A model generated the notes under the pieces. That model made no database searches, was not told where the DNA came from, and worked only from the letters and a program-made list of their open reading frames with translations. This document shows positions 35,481 through 44,769 of a stretch of 64,000 nucleotides of DNA, in pieces. Made by a program: the position numbers and the translations under genes. Origin of the DNA: Streptomyces bicolor (GTDB lineage Bacteria > Actinomycetota > Actinomycetes > Streptomycetales > Streptomycetaceae); assembly GCF_000719285.1 (NCBI RefSeq), contig NZ_JOFS01000017.1:1-64000 (forward strand). The letters are read 5' to 3'. Every line of letters begins with the position of its first letter. Within the stretch, counting starts at the first letter, position 1.

Positions 35481-36503
35481 TCACAGGCGACCTTCGTCGA
35501 CGGCCTGGGACACCCACGGGATGATCTTGTCGAGGATCTCGTCCAGCGTGGTGGTCGCGGTGAAGCCGAGCACGTCCCGGGCCTTGGACACGTCGGGGGA
35601 CCGGCGCTGCACGTCGTGCTCGTACGGCCGGTCGCTCGTGTACCGGAACGGCTCGTCGGCGCCCTTGATCTTGCGCCAGATCCGCTCCGCCAGCTCCAGG
35701 ATGCTGGTGCCCTCGGCGTTCGCCAGGTTGAAGTCCTCGTTGAGCGCGGCGGGGTGGAAGATCGCCGAACAGATACCGCGGGCCAGGTCCCCGCCGTAGG
35801 TGAAGTGCCGCACCTGGGCGCCACTGCCGAGGATGTGCAGGGGGTCCTGCCCCTTGAGCACCTTCTGGACCAGGTCGGGCACCACATGGGAGGTGCTGAT
35901 CTTGATGTCGCCCGAGCGTTCCTCGCCCTGGCCGACGGTGCGTTCCTCCCCCACGTCCACGCAGTTGAAGGGCCGCACGATGGTGAAGGGGAGGCTGTAC
36001 TGGTCCCATGCCGCCCTGGCGAAGTACTCCACCGCCAGCTTCTGGAAGCCGTACGAGGACGACGCCGGAGGGATGCGGCGCTCGTCCCCCTCCCGGGACG
36101 GCCAGAAGTCGGTGTTCTCGTACACCATCGAGGAGCTCAGGTACGTCACCTTCTGCAGCGGCCCGTCGCCGTGGACCCGGATCGCCGCATCGCACGCCGC
36201 GGCGGTGATCCGCTCGTTCGTGGCGAGGAGGTCGTAGGCGTAGGTGTGGAAGTAGGAGATCCCGCCGATCATCGCCGCACCAGCGACGAAGTGGTCGCAG
36301 TCGGCCAGCAGTTCGGCGACGAGATCCACGTCCCGGGCGTCTCCCTCGACCAGCCGGTACCGCGAGTCCTGCACGGTGCTGCGGCGGGCGTCGCCGTATT
36401 TCGAGAAGTTGTCCAGACCCACCACGGTGTGCCCCTGGTGGAGCAGTTCCCTGACGAGGTAACTGCCGATCAGACCGGACGCTCCGGTGACGAGAACCTT
36501 CAC
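35481..36503 (-). CDS. NAD-dependent nucleotide-sugar epimerase/dehydratase
   Basis: A 340-residue extended short-chain dehydrogenase. VLVTGASGLIGSYLVREL (residues 3-20) is the NAD-binding GxxGxxG motif. YLSSSMVYENTDFW carries the catalytic serine region, and SSYGFQKLAVEYF the Tyr-x3-Lys pair. PFTIVRPFNCVD is the substrate part. Members interconvert sugar nucleotides such as UDP-glucose, GDP-mannose or their uronates; the exact substrate is open. The GTG at 36503 follows GAAAGG and begins right at the beta-strand, so it is preferred over ATG 36542. It is the last gene of a four-gene operon, 120 bases after the dehydrogenase. Confidence 0.85.
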   Translation of the reverse strand: MKVLVTGASGLIGSYLVRELLHQGHTVVGLDNFSKYGDARRSTVQDSRYRLVEGDARDVDLVAELLADCDHFVAGAAMIGGISYFHTYAYDLLATNERITAAACDAAIRVHGDGPLQKVTYLSSSMVYENTDFWPSREGDERRIPPASSSYGFQKLAVEYFARAAWDQYSLPFTIVRPFNCVDVGEERTVGQGEERSGDIKISTSHVVPDLVQKVLKGQDPLHILGSGAQVRHFTYGGDLARGICSAIFHPAALNEDFNLANAEGTSILELAERIWRKIKGADEPFRYTSDRPYEHDVQRRSPDVSKARDVLGFTATTTLDEILDKIIPWVSQAVDEGRL

Positions 36504-36623
36504 GGAAGACCTTTCTGGTGCGGTCGTCGAGCCCTCGGACACGGGGGCTTCGGATGTGGGGACTTGAGCTGGCGGGAGGGCTTCGGGTGAAGGGGAGGCG
36601 GGCCTTCGACGCAGCGGAACGGG

Positions 36624-37868
36624 TCAGACGCGAACACCGCGGCCGGCGATGCCCCAGAGGTCCACGACGGGCTTCTCCGTGGCCAGATCCCGGTATTCGG
36701 GGTGCGGCGTGGCGACGATCAGCACATCCGCCCGGCGCATGACCTCGCTCAGCTCCACGAAGCGCGGGTCGCTGACATACGGGTCGGTGCACAGGGTTTC
36801 CCGTGCCTTGGCCATCAGGATCCGGCGAAGCTTGAACGACAGGCTTTCCCGAACGTCGTCGCTGCCGGCCTTGAAACCCATGCCGAGGACTCCCACCCGC
36901 GTTTCCGCGAGCGGGAACCTGCGTTCCAGGCGGGACACCAGGTAGAGCGGCAGCCCCTCGTTGACCAGCATGGCCGCGTGCCCCAGGACGAAGTTGTTCC
37001 CGGTGAACGCCGCCAGTTGCAGGGTGTCCTTGAGCAGGCAGGGGCCGGCGGCGAAACCCGCTCCCGGCATGTCGGACGCCCGCGGATAGTCGTAGGTGAT
37101 GGCCTTGCGGATCTGCTCGAAATCGAGCTCCAATTCGTTCGCCATCATCCAGAACTGGTTGACGGTGGCGAACTTGACGTACCGCCAGGTGTTGGCGAAG
37201 AGCTTCGCGAGCTCCGCCTCCTCCGGACGCATACGGACGATCTTGTCCGTAAGGATGCGGAAGAACTTCTCCGCCCGGTCACCGGCCCGTTCGGAGCGGG
37301 CCGCCACCAGCTGGGGCAGTTCGAACAGCTCGGTCATGGCCGCGCCCTCGGCGATGCGCTCCGGGCAGAAGACCACATCGACGTTCTTGCCGAGCCGTTC
37401 GAGCAGCCGCTCGGTCAGCGCGGTGACCCCGGGGTGCACGGTGCTTCTGAGCATGACCAGCTGGCCGTCGTGCAGATGTTCCGCGCAGCGCTCCAGGGCC
37501 CTGGGGACCGCCCCGAGGTCCGGATTGAGGTGCTCGTCAACGGGTGTCCCGACCACCACGATGAGGTTCTCGGTGCCGGCCACACACGTGCCGTCGGTCG
37601 TGGCGCGCAGCAGACCGTCGCGTACGGCCTCACGCAGCGGCTGGGCGGCCCCGCTCTCGGCGAAGGGCAGCTCCCCCCGGTTGACCGTGTCGACGGCGGC
37701 GGCGTCGATGTCGTAGAGCGTCACCGACAGCATTCCGTGCGCGGCGAGCGCGATCCCCAGAGGAAGTCCCACTCGTCCGCAGCCGCCGATGATGACCACG
37801 TCCGTGGCGGATCGCACGGACCGTGGGCTGTTCATGTCGGCGCGGGATTCCAGGTTCGTGAGCGACAT
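36624..37868 (-). CDS. Nucleotide-sugar dehydrogenase (UDP-ManNAc/GlcNAc or UDP-glucose type)
   Basis: A 414-residue member of the UDP-glucose/GDP-mannose dehydrogenase family. The Rossmann start DVVIIGGCGRVGLPLGIALA, the LRSTVHPGVT loop, FCPERIAEGAA, LFANTWRYVKFATVNQF and the catalytic cysteine Cys277 in AAGPCLLKD are in order. The C-terminal domain has LGMGFKAGSDDVRES. The motif CPERIAEG rather than NPEFLREG groups it with the WecC/WbpA-like enzymes making N-acetyl-aminouronates more than with the dehydrogenase at 2563. ATG 37868 follows GAGGAG. The product would be an acidic sugar donor for the island's polymer. Confidence 0.88.
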   Translation of the reverse strand: MSLTNLESRADMNSPRSVRSATDVVIIGGCGRVGLPLGIALAAHGMLSVTLYDIDAAAVDTVNRGELPFAESGAAQPLREAVRDGLLRATTDGTCVAGTENLIVVVGTPVDEHLNPDLGAVPRALERCAEHLHDGQLVMLRSTVHPGVTALTERLLERLGKNVDVVFCPERIAEGAAMTELFELPQLVAARSERAGDRAEKFFRILTDKIVRMRPEEAELAKLFANTWRYVKFATVNQFWMMANELELDFEQIRKAITYDYPRASDMPGAGFAAGPCLLKDTLQLAAFTGNNFVLGHAAMLVNEGLPLYLVSRLERRFPLAETRVGVLGMGFKAGSDDVRESLSFKLRRILMAKARETLCTDPYVSDPRFVELSEVMRRADVLIVATPHPEYRDLATEKPVVDLWGIAGRGVRV

Positions 37869-37879
37869 GCGTCTCCTCG

Positions 37880-39010
37880 TTACATCACCGGCGGGGCATC
37901 AACGGTTCGGTAGATCTCTTCGAGTCGCTCCGCCACCACATGGATGGAGAAGACGTCCTCCACGGCACGGCGGCCCGCTTTCACGAGTGCTTCGCGTGTG
38001 TCCTCATCCGTCAGCAGTCGGCAGACCGCGTCGGCCATGGCCCGCGGGCTGCCGTCGGTGACGATCGCCGCCTCACGTCGGGCCAGTTCGTCCGCCAGGC
38101 CGCAGGTCTCGGTGCACACGACAGGGGTGCCCACGGACATGGCCTCGAGGACCGTCATCCCGAACGGCTCGTCGACGCTGGGCAGCACGTACACGGTCGC
38201 CGTCGTGAAGGCCCATACGGCTTCGGCGTGGTCCAGCGCCCCGCCGTAGGAGACGACCCCGCCGAGCCCATGGGCGGCGATGAGACGGCGCACGTTTGGC
38301 AGCGAGCCCTCGTCCGCCCCGTACAGGGTGAACCGGACGTCGGGCACCGTCCGGTGGACCAGGGCGGCCATCTCGACGAAGGCGTCCGGGCGCTTGCGCG
38401 GGTGCAGCCGTGCGAGGAAGAGCACCTCTCGGCCGTGCCGCACCCCGTCCGCCGTACCGCCGTCCCCCGGTCGGACACCGTTGGGCGTGATCAGCAGCGG
38501 CGGACCACCGGGGCCGACGACCTCGGCCACAGCGCTCCGCTCCCGCTCGGTGAGGACCAGGCAGCCGCGTGCCCGGCGCAGAAGGGGCACGTACACGCGG
38601 TCGAAGAGCCTGACGACGGCCGAGCGACGCGGCTCCACCATGCCGTGCGTCTGGACGAAGAACCGCTTGCGCCGAAGTGCGGCCACCACGAGCGCGGTGA
38701 GGGAGACCAGATCACGTCCCGCGTGGATGTGCACCACGTCGGCCCTGCCCATGGAGCGCCACAGGTCCGCGACGAGCAGCGGGTGCAAGAGGCCGGTGAA
38801 GCGCCCCGGAAGCAGAGCGCGCGCCGGGCGCGTGCGCAGCGCCACCGAGCCGATGCGCGCGGGCGCCGTGGTCCTTCCCCTCCACAGCGACAGCAGCGTG
38901 ACCTCGTGGCCCCGGGCGGCGCACTCCTGCAGCTGTCCGACGGCCACGCTCGTGGGGCCGCCGTACGCTCCGTCGTCGCTGACGAGCGTCACCACGTGCA
39001 CGAGTCTCAT
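37880..39010 (-). CDS. GT4 family glycosyltransferase
   Basis: A 376-residue GT-B enzyme. The N-terminal half begins MRLVHVVTLVSDDGAYGGPTS with the glycine-rich acceptor loop. The C-terminal half has VLFLARLHPRKRPDAFVEMA, FTLYGADEGSLPNVRRLIAAHGLG (in part) and VLPSVDEPFGMTVLEAMSVGTPVV, the E-x7-E donor-nucleotide motif of GT4. It is a retaining transferase with unknown donor, acting on the lipid-linked intermediate. Its start overlaps the acetyltransferase stop by four bases, and the dehydrogenase starts 11 bases after its stop. Confidence 0.92.
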   Translation of the reverse strand: MRLVHVVTLVSDDGAYGGPTSVAVGQLQECAARGHEVTLLSLWRGRTTAPARIGSVALRTRPARALLPGRFTGLLHPLLVADLWRSMGRADVVHIHAGRDLVSLTALVVAALRRKRFFVQTHGMVEPRRSAVVRLFDRVYVPLLRRARGCLVLTERERSAVAEVVGPGGPPLLITPNGVRPGDGGTADGVRHGREVLFLARLHPRKRPDAFVEMAALVHRTVPDVRFTLYGADEGSLPNVRRLIAAHGLGGVVSYGGALDHAEAVWAFTTATVYVLPSVDEPFGMTVLEAMSVGTPVVCTETCGLADELARREAAIVTDGSPRAMADAVCRLLTDEDTREALVKAGRRAVEDVFSIHVVAERLEEIYRTVDAPPVM

Positions 39011-39618
39011 GCCGCGGCTCCGGCCGTCACGACCGCACCCGGGTCGATGTCACGGTGGGCGACCGCCGAGGCGCCCACCACGGCACCCCGGCCCACGGTG
39101 ACGCCGCGCAGGACGACGGCTCGCGCCGCGACCCACGCACCGGGCTCGAGCCGGATGGGCCCGTTGTCGAACTCGAAGGTGGGAGTACGGCGTTGATGGC
39201 TCCCGGTGCACAGCAGCGCGCCCTGAGAGACGCACACGTTGCTGCCGATCGTGATCCGCTCCAGGTTCAGCAGCCAGGCGCCCTCACCGATCCACACGTC
39301 GTCGCCGACCTCCAGCCGCCACGGCCAGTGCACCCGCACCCGCTGACGGATCAGCACCCGCTGCCCGATCCGCGCACCGAACGCCCGCAGCAGGGCCGGC
39401 CGCCAGCGCGCCGGGAACCACCACTTGACGAAGGCCAGGTTGAGTACGGCGAACCAGGCCGCCTGCACGAGCAAGGAGCGCCCCTTGTCATAACCGGCTC
39501 CCGTGAAGCCCCGCAGGGAACGTTCCACGACGGCCCGGCGGGCGGCCCCGTCGGCGCTGTGGCCCACTTGGTGGCCGGACTGATCGCGGGAGTCGGGCGA
39601 CACTGCGGTATCTGCCAT
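39007..39618 (-). CDS. Left-handed beta-helix acyltransferase (WcaF-like)
   Basis: A 203-residue protein. About 70 N-terminal residues, with one hydrophobic stretch (AWFAVLNLAFVKWWFP), precede hexapeptide repeats (IGQRVLIRQRVRVHWPW, IGEGAWLLNL, IGSNVCVSQGALL, VTVGRGAVVGASAV) that form a left-handed beta-helix. TGSHQRRTPTF holds the probable catalytic His. Related WcaF and CysE-type enzymes transfer acetyl from acetyl-CoA; here the target is likely a sugar hydroxyl of the repeat unit. ATG 39618 after GGGAGGG is preferred over the ATG at 39705, which adds a Pro-rich tail. It heads the leftward four-gene operon. Confidence 0.85.
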   Translation of the reverse strand: MADTAVSPDSRDQSGHQVGHSADGAARRAVVERSLRGFTGAGYDKGRSLLVQAAWFAVLNLAFVKWWFPARWRPALLRAFGARIGQRVLIRQRVRVHWPWRLEVGDDVWIGEGAWLLNLERITIGSNVCVSQGALLCTGSHQRRTPTFEFDNGPIRLEPGAWVAARAVVLRGVTVGRGAVVGASAVAHRDIDPGAVVTAGAAA

Positions 39619-39784
39619 GGCGTGGTCCCTCCCGGGAGTCGGGATCGAGGGCGAAGGCACGGGTGCGAGTGCGGGCAGGGTCAAGGACGGGACCGGAGTC
39701 GACACTATGTCCGCATATGCGAGTTTCCACTACTTTCTAGCGTTACGCGGCATATATAGGTGTGTTGCTGGCAGACTCGGCCAC

Positions 39785-40759
39785 ATGGAAGATCTTCTTG
39801 CCGCACCCGCCCGCATCTACGTCGCCGGCCATCGCGGACTCGTCGGCTCGGCGGTGACCCGCCGTCTGACGGCCGACGGTTACGAGGTCCTGACCCGCCC
39901 CCGGTCCGAGCTGGACCTCCGCGACGCGACCGCCACGACGGCGTTCCTGCGCGACACCCGGCCGGACGCCGTCGTCCTGGCCGCGGCCAAGGTGGGCGGC
40001 ATCATGGCCAACAGCACGTCTCCGGTGCAGTTCATCGAGGACAACCTGCGGATCCAGCTGAACGTGATCTCGGCCGCGTACGAAGCGGGCGTACGACGCC
40101 TGCTGTTCCTCGGCTCGTCGTGCATCTACCCCAGGCTCACAGCACAGCCGATCCGCGAAGCGGCCCTGCTCACAGGCCCGTTGGAGCCGACCAACGAGCC
40201 GTACGCGCTGGCCAAGATCGCGGGTATCGTCCAGGTGCGGTCCTACCGGCGGCAGTACGGCGCCTCGTTCATCTGCGCGATGCCGACCAATCTCTACGGC
40301 CCCGGCGACAACTTCGACCTGGAGACCTCACACGTCCTGCCGGCCCTCATCCGTCGCTTCCACGAGGCGAAGCGGGACGGCCTCGACGAGGTCGTGCTCT
40401 GGGGCAGCGGCACCCCTCGCCGGGAGTTCCTGCACGTCGACGACGTCGCGGACGCCTGCCTGACGCTGCTGCGCCGCTACGACGGCGATGCCCCCGTCAA
40501 CGTCGGCTGCGGCGACGACCTGACGATCCGTGAACTGGCCGGGATCGTCGGGAAGGTCGTCGGCTACGAGGGACGGATCACGTTCGACACCACCAAGCCG
40601 GACGGCACCCCGCGCAAGGTGCTCGACGTCTCCCGCCTGACGGCACTCGGCTGGAAGCCCAGGATCGCCCTGCGTGAGGGCATCACCGCCACGTACGCGT
40701 CATGGTTGAGCACGGGGGACGACTCACGGGCGGTGCACCGGGCGACGGTCGGCGCGTGA
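39785..40759 (+). CDS. fcl: GDP-L-fucose synthase
   Basis: A 324-residue bifunctional epimerase-reductase that turns GDP-4-keto-6-deoxy-mannose into GDP-L-fucose with NADPH. RIYVAGHRGLVGSAVTRRL holds the cofactor motif. FLGSSCIYP (Ser111, Cys113) and EPYALAKIAG (Tyr140, Lys144) match the catalytic Ser107/Cys109/Tyr136/Lys140 of the E. coli enzyme with a shift of four. PTNLYGPGDNFD and the C-terminal GTPRREFLHVDDVADA follow. The ATG at 39785 fits the family start. The partner GDP-mannose 4,6-dehydratase is not in the window. It converges with the sugar transferase gene. AT-rich sequence with TATATA lies 25-35 bases upstream. Confidence 0.93.
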   Translation: MEDLLAAPARIYVAGHRGLVGSAVTRRLTADGYEVLTRPRSELDLRDATATTAFLRDTRPDAVVLAAAKVGGIMANSTSPVQFIEDNLRIQLNVISAAYEAGVRRLLFLGSSCIYPRLTAQPIREAALLTGPLEPTNEPYALAKIAGIVQVRSYRRQYGASFICAMPTNLYGPGDNFDLETSHVLPALIRRFHEAKRDGLDEVVLWGSGTPRREFLHVDDVADACLTLLRRYDGDAPVNVGCGDDLTIRELAGIVGKVVGYEGRITFDTTKPDGTPRKVLDVSRLTALGWKPRIALREGITATYASWLSTGDDSRAVHRATVGA

Positions 40760-40778
40760 GCCTCCTCGCCCCCTTGCT

Positions 40779-42251
40779 TCAATAGGCCCCGCGCCCGTCC
40801 AGCACCGCACGGAGCGTGCGGGTCATGACCGAGATGTCCCAACCCCACGACCAGTTGTCCACGTACTGCAGGTCCAGCGAGACCGTCTCGTGCCAGGAGA
40901 GGTCGGACCGTCCGCTCACCTGCCACAGTCCGGTGAGGCCGGGTTTGACGCTCAGCCGGCGCATCTCGACCTGGTCGTAGTGGGCGACTTCCTCGGGGAG
41001 GGGCGGGCGGGGGCCCACCAGTGACATATGGCCGAGCAGAACATTCACCAACTGGGGAAGTTCATCCAGCGAATAACGGCGCAGAAAGCGGCCGATCGGC
41101 GTAATACGTGGATCCCGGCGCAGCTTGAACATATGGCCGTCGTGCTCGTTCGCGGTCGCCAGGTCCCCTTTCATCCGGTCGGCACCCACGACCATGGTCC
41201 GGAACTTCCACATGGGAAAAGGCTCGCCGTTCCGGCCGACACGCGTCTGTCGGTAGATCACAGGGCCGGCCGATCCCATGCGAACCACGATCGCCAGGAG
41301 TGCGAACAGCGGGGCCAGGGTGACGAGCAGGACCAGCGCGCCCACCTGGTCCGTGACGGCCTTCAGGAGCACCGGCAGACCGCGGCGCGTCGGCGGCGAG
41401 ATGTCCAGCAGCGTGAGCCCGGCCGCCGAGGTGAGCCGGACCCGGCGCCGGACCACCTCGACGAGGCCCGGCAGGACCATCAGCGGGCAGCCCCGGTCGT
41501 GCAGGGCCCAGGACAGCCGCCGCAGCCGGTGACCGGACATGTACCTGCCCGTCGCGGCGAAGACCAGGTCGGCACCGAGCGCCTCGGCGGCTTCCGCGAC
41601 GGGCACGGCATCCTCGTCGAGAGCGGTCGGCTCGTCGGCCCGAAGCCGGGTGGACACCGGCACCCCGGACAGGACGCCGCCCTCACCCACCACACAGGCC
41701 CCGACCACCACGTACCCGTGGTCGGTACGCTCGGCGAGCTGTCCGACCACGGCGTCCACCGTCGCGGCCTCGCCGATGACCAGAACACGCCGGAGCGCCC
41801 GGGCGCGTCGTCGTACGGCCATCAGATGCCGGTGGACGGCCTTGCGGCAGACCACGGTCACGAGCAACGCCGGACACAGGGCGACAAACTCCGCGGCGGG
41901 CGGACTCCCGATCCCTGCCACGGTCCGCAGCACGGTCAGGGCGCCGAGCAGCACCAGCCAGTCCCGCAGGACCGACCCGACCGGAACGCCTTCGTCCCAT
42001 GTCCAGGAGGCGTAGCGCCTGGCGGCGACGCGCACGAGCAGCCAGACAGCAGTGATCACCGCAGCCCGGTGCACGGCATGGGCCTCCCCGATCGCGGACA
42101 ACACCGCCAGTGTCGGCAGGGCCACTGCGGCCGAGTCGGCAAAGACCGCGACCGGTACGTACCACCCGTCCGTCCGACCTTTGCGCGAAGTTGTCCGGTG
42201 CGGTGCGAGAGGGACAGCCCGTCCCGACACCGCGCTGGTGAACTGCCGCAT
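40779..42251 (-). CDS. Polyprenyl-phosphate sugar-1-phosphate transferase (WcaJ/WbaP type)
   Basis: A 490-residue initiating enzyme that moves a hexose-1-phosphate from UDP-sugar to undecaprenyl phosphate. Four to five N-terminal helices are followed by a CoA-binding-like domain (ALRRVLVIGEAATVDAVVG). The last 200 residues are the catalytic sugar-transferase domain: IYRQTRVGRNGEPFPMWKFRTM, RFLRRYSLDELPQLVNVLLG, MSLVGPRPPLPEEV and KPGLTGLWQVSGRSDLSW. ATG 42251 (MRQFTSAVSG) after GGGAGA is preferred; ATG 42386 would add 45 residues of no known kind. This enzyme starts the lipid-linked repeat unit that the other island enzymes extend. Confidence 0.93.
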   Translation of the reverse strand: MRQFTSAVSGRAVPLAPHRTTSRKGRTDGWYVPVAVFADSAAVALPTLAVLSAIGEAHAVHRAAVITAVWLLVRVAARRYASWTWDEGVPVGSVLRDWLVLLGALTVLRTVAGIGSPPAAEFVALCPALLVTVVCRKAVHRHLMAVRRRARALRRVLVIGEAATVDAVVGQLAERTDHGYVVVGACVVGEGGVLSGVPVSTRLRADEPTALDEDAVPVAEAAEALGADLVFAATGRYMSGHRLRRLSWALHDRGCPLMVLPGLVEVVRRRVRLTSAAGLTLLDISPPTRRGLPVLLKAVTDQVGALVLLVTLAPLFALLAIVVRMGSAGPVIYRQTRVGRNGEPFPMWKFRTMVVGADRMKGDLATANEHDGHMFKLRRDPRITPIGRFLRRYSLDELPQLVNVLLGHMSLVGPRPPLPEEVAHYDQVEMRRLSVKPGLTGLWQVSGRSDLSWHETVSLDLQYVDNWSWGWDISVMTRTLRAVLDGRGAY

Positions 42252-42693
42252 GGTTCTCCCTGTGGCCCCGGCACCCGACAAAGACGTAGGCGCGGCTGCA
42301 TCGAAGATTTGGAGCAGCTCACGCGCCACATCTGAGCCTATATCAACTCTTTTTAGGCATGTCCTACTTACACGCTTTGTCGTCATGCCTGGCTGGCCGG
42401 CTCAGCGGTGCACTCACGGACGCAGGAGGCCGGGCGCGAGGCGCATGACGCCCTCGTCGGATTTCGCGATGTCGTGCCGACACTCCGCCTTTCCGGTGCT
42501 CTGGAACTCGGATGGGCTAGGCAGAAGGCTCTTTGAGGACTGACATCGGTCTGATTATGCAAATGATCTGACTGCCCGACGGCGGATGAAGCCAGAACTC
42601 GAATCGCCGAACGAAAAGGCGCGAGAGTCCGCGCGGGCGAAATCCGGTACCTGAGGTCTGGTACCCCAGAAGAACTAAGGAGGACTGCTCGTT
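42252..42693. other. Divergent intergenic region before the small secreted protein gene
   Basis: These 442 bases separate the leftward sugar transferase from the rightward secreted-protein gene. Short frames here do not resemble proteins. The left part (about 42330-42380) is AT-rich and probably carries the sugar transferase promoter. The right part has a candidate promoter and two GGTACC palindromes (42646-42651 and 42660-42665) in the leader of the secreted-protein gene. Confidence 0.6.
42533..42561 (+). promoter_or_regulatory. Candidate promoter of the small secreted protein gene
   Basis: TTGAGG (42533-42538), 17-base spacer, TATGCA (42556-42561). The leader would be about 125 bases and contain the twin GGTACC sites. 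Confidence 0.35.
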
Positions 42694-43230
42694 ATGCGAG
42701 TAGCCATGCAGTCGAGAAGGTTGAGATGGCCCACGCGGCTCGTCGGCGTGGGCCTGACCACGGCGGTGGCCGTCGGTGTCGCCGCCAGCCCTGCGTTCGC
42801 TCAGACCCCGGGGGACCCCTCCGGGGAAGCAGGGGTGCAGCCCGTGCTGGTGCCGTGGACGGGTGGGCCTCCGCTGTGCCCTGACGGCACGACCGGACTG
42901 AGGTTCGAAGACCCCGTGGCCGGGGAGACGACGCAAGAAGTCCCGGGCATCAACGCATCGATCACCATCGACGTCTCCGAAGTCGACGGCGAGCCCCGAC
43001 TGTTCGACTTCAACGTCGAGGGTCAGGCAGCCGTCACAGAGGTCTTCGTCAAGGGCGGGGGCGGGAACGTCGCCGTCCAGAACCTCTTCCACTACCCCAA
43101 CGGCATTGTGGCGGACACGCTTCTCCACGCCCCGGTCAACCCGAACAACAACCAGCTCTACGGCATCAGCCACATCGACTTCTGCGTCAAGCCGGACGGC
43201 TACAATCCTCCCCCGACCAACAACACCTGA
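42694..43230 (+). CDS. Small secreted protein of unknown function
   Basis: A 178-residue exported protein. A twin-basic start and hydrophobic segment end in AAASP-AFA, with cleavage likely before Gln37 (PAFA-QTPGD). The mature part of about 142 residues is acidic to neutral, with two cysteines (in PPLCPDG and in IDFCVKPDG) that could form one disulfide. Residues 115-170 show AVTEVFVKGGGGNVAVQN, ADTLLHAPVNPNNNQ and GISHIDFCVKP. This pattern recurs, as far as I recall, in secreted actinobacterial proteins of unknown role. ATG 42694 follows a perfect AAGGAGG. It is flanked by the sugar transferase gene and, after two terminators, by tuf. A cell-surface or matrix role is only inference. Confidence 0.8.
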   Translation: MRVAMQSRRLRWPTRLVGVGLTTAVAVGVAASPAFAQTPGDPSGEAGVQPVLVPWTGGPPLCPDGTTGLRFEDPVAGETTQEVPGINASITIDVSEVDGEPRLFDFNVEGQAAVTEVFVKGGGGNVAVQNLFHYPNGIVADTLLHAPVNPNNNQLYGISHIDFCVKPDGYNPPPTNNT

Positions 43231-43275
43231 CATCTTCTGGACCGGCAGTGCATAACCGGCTCTGACCAGTCACTT

Positions 43276-43307
43276 GTGGGGGGCCCGGGACTTGCCGGGC
43301 CCCCCAC
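43276..43307 (+). terminator. Terminator hairpin after the secreted protein gene
   Basis: Perfect 13-bp arms (43276-43288 and 43295-43307) around GACTTG, 45 bases after the stop codon. There is no T-run, which is common in GC-rich actinobacteria. Confidence 0.7.
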
Positions 43308-43343
43308 GGTCCGACTCCTGGCGGGCCGACTGTCCTCGAACAG

Positions 43344-43380
43344 CAAAGGGGCCCGCACGACCGAAGTCGTACGGGCCCCT
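43344..43380 (-). terminator. Terminator after tuf with TTCG tetraloop
   Basis: Minus strand: 15-bp stem (43366-43380 with 43347-43361, one G-U pair), loop TTCG closed by C-G, followed by TTT. The UUCG tetraloop makes this hairpin especially stable. Confidence 0.85.
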
Positions 43381-43421
43381 TCAGGAGCTCGCGCTGGAGC
43401 TACCAGGTCAGGTCAACAAGC

Positions 43422-44615
<1,194 letters not shown>

Positions 44616-44692
44616 GGGGTCCTCCTGTGGAGTGGTTCTGAACGCCTTGCTTCATCGGCGCCAGGTGATCTTTGCTGGAAAGCCCGGGCCCC

Positions 44693-44726
44693 GGGGCAAA
44701 CATCCGTGTTCGCGGGTGTTTGCCCC
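44693..44726 (-). other. Stem-loop in the fusA-tuf gap
   Basis: Perfect 10-bp arms (GGGGCAAACA at 44693-44702, TGTTTGCCCC at 44717-44726) with a 14-base loop. No T-run. It may be a processing site or an operator near a tuf promoter. Confidence 0.6.
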
Positions 44727-44769
44727 TCAAGGCTCCGGAGTCAAGCCTAAAGCGTGTGAACGCGGTGCG

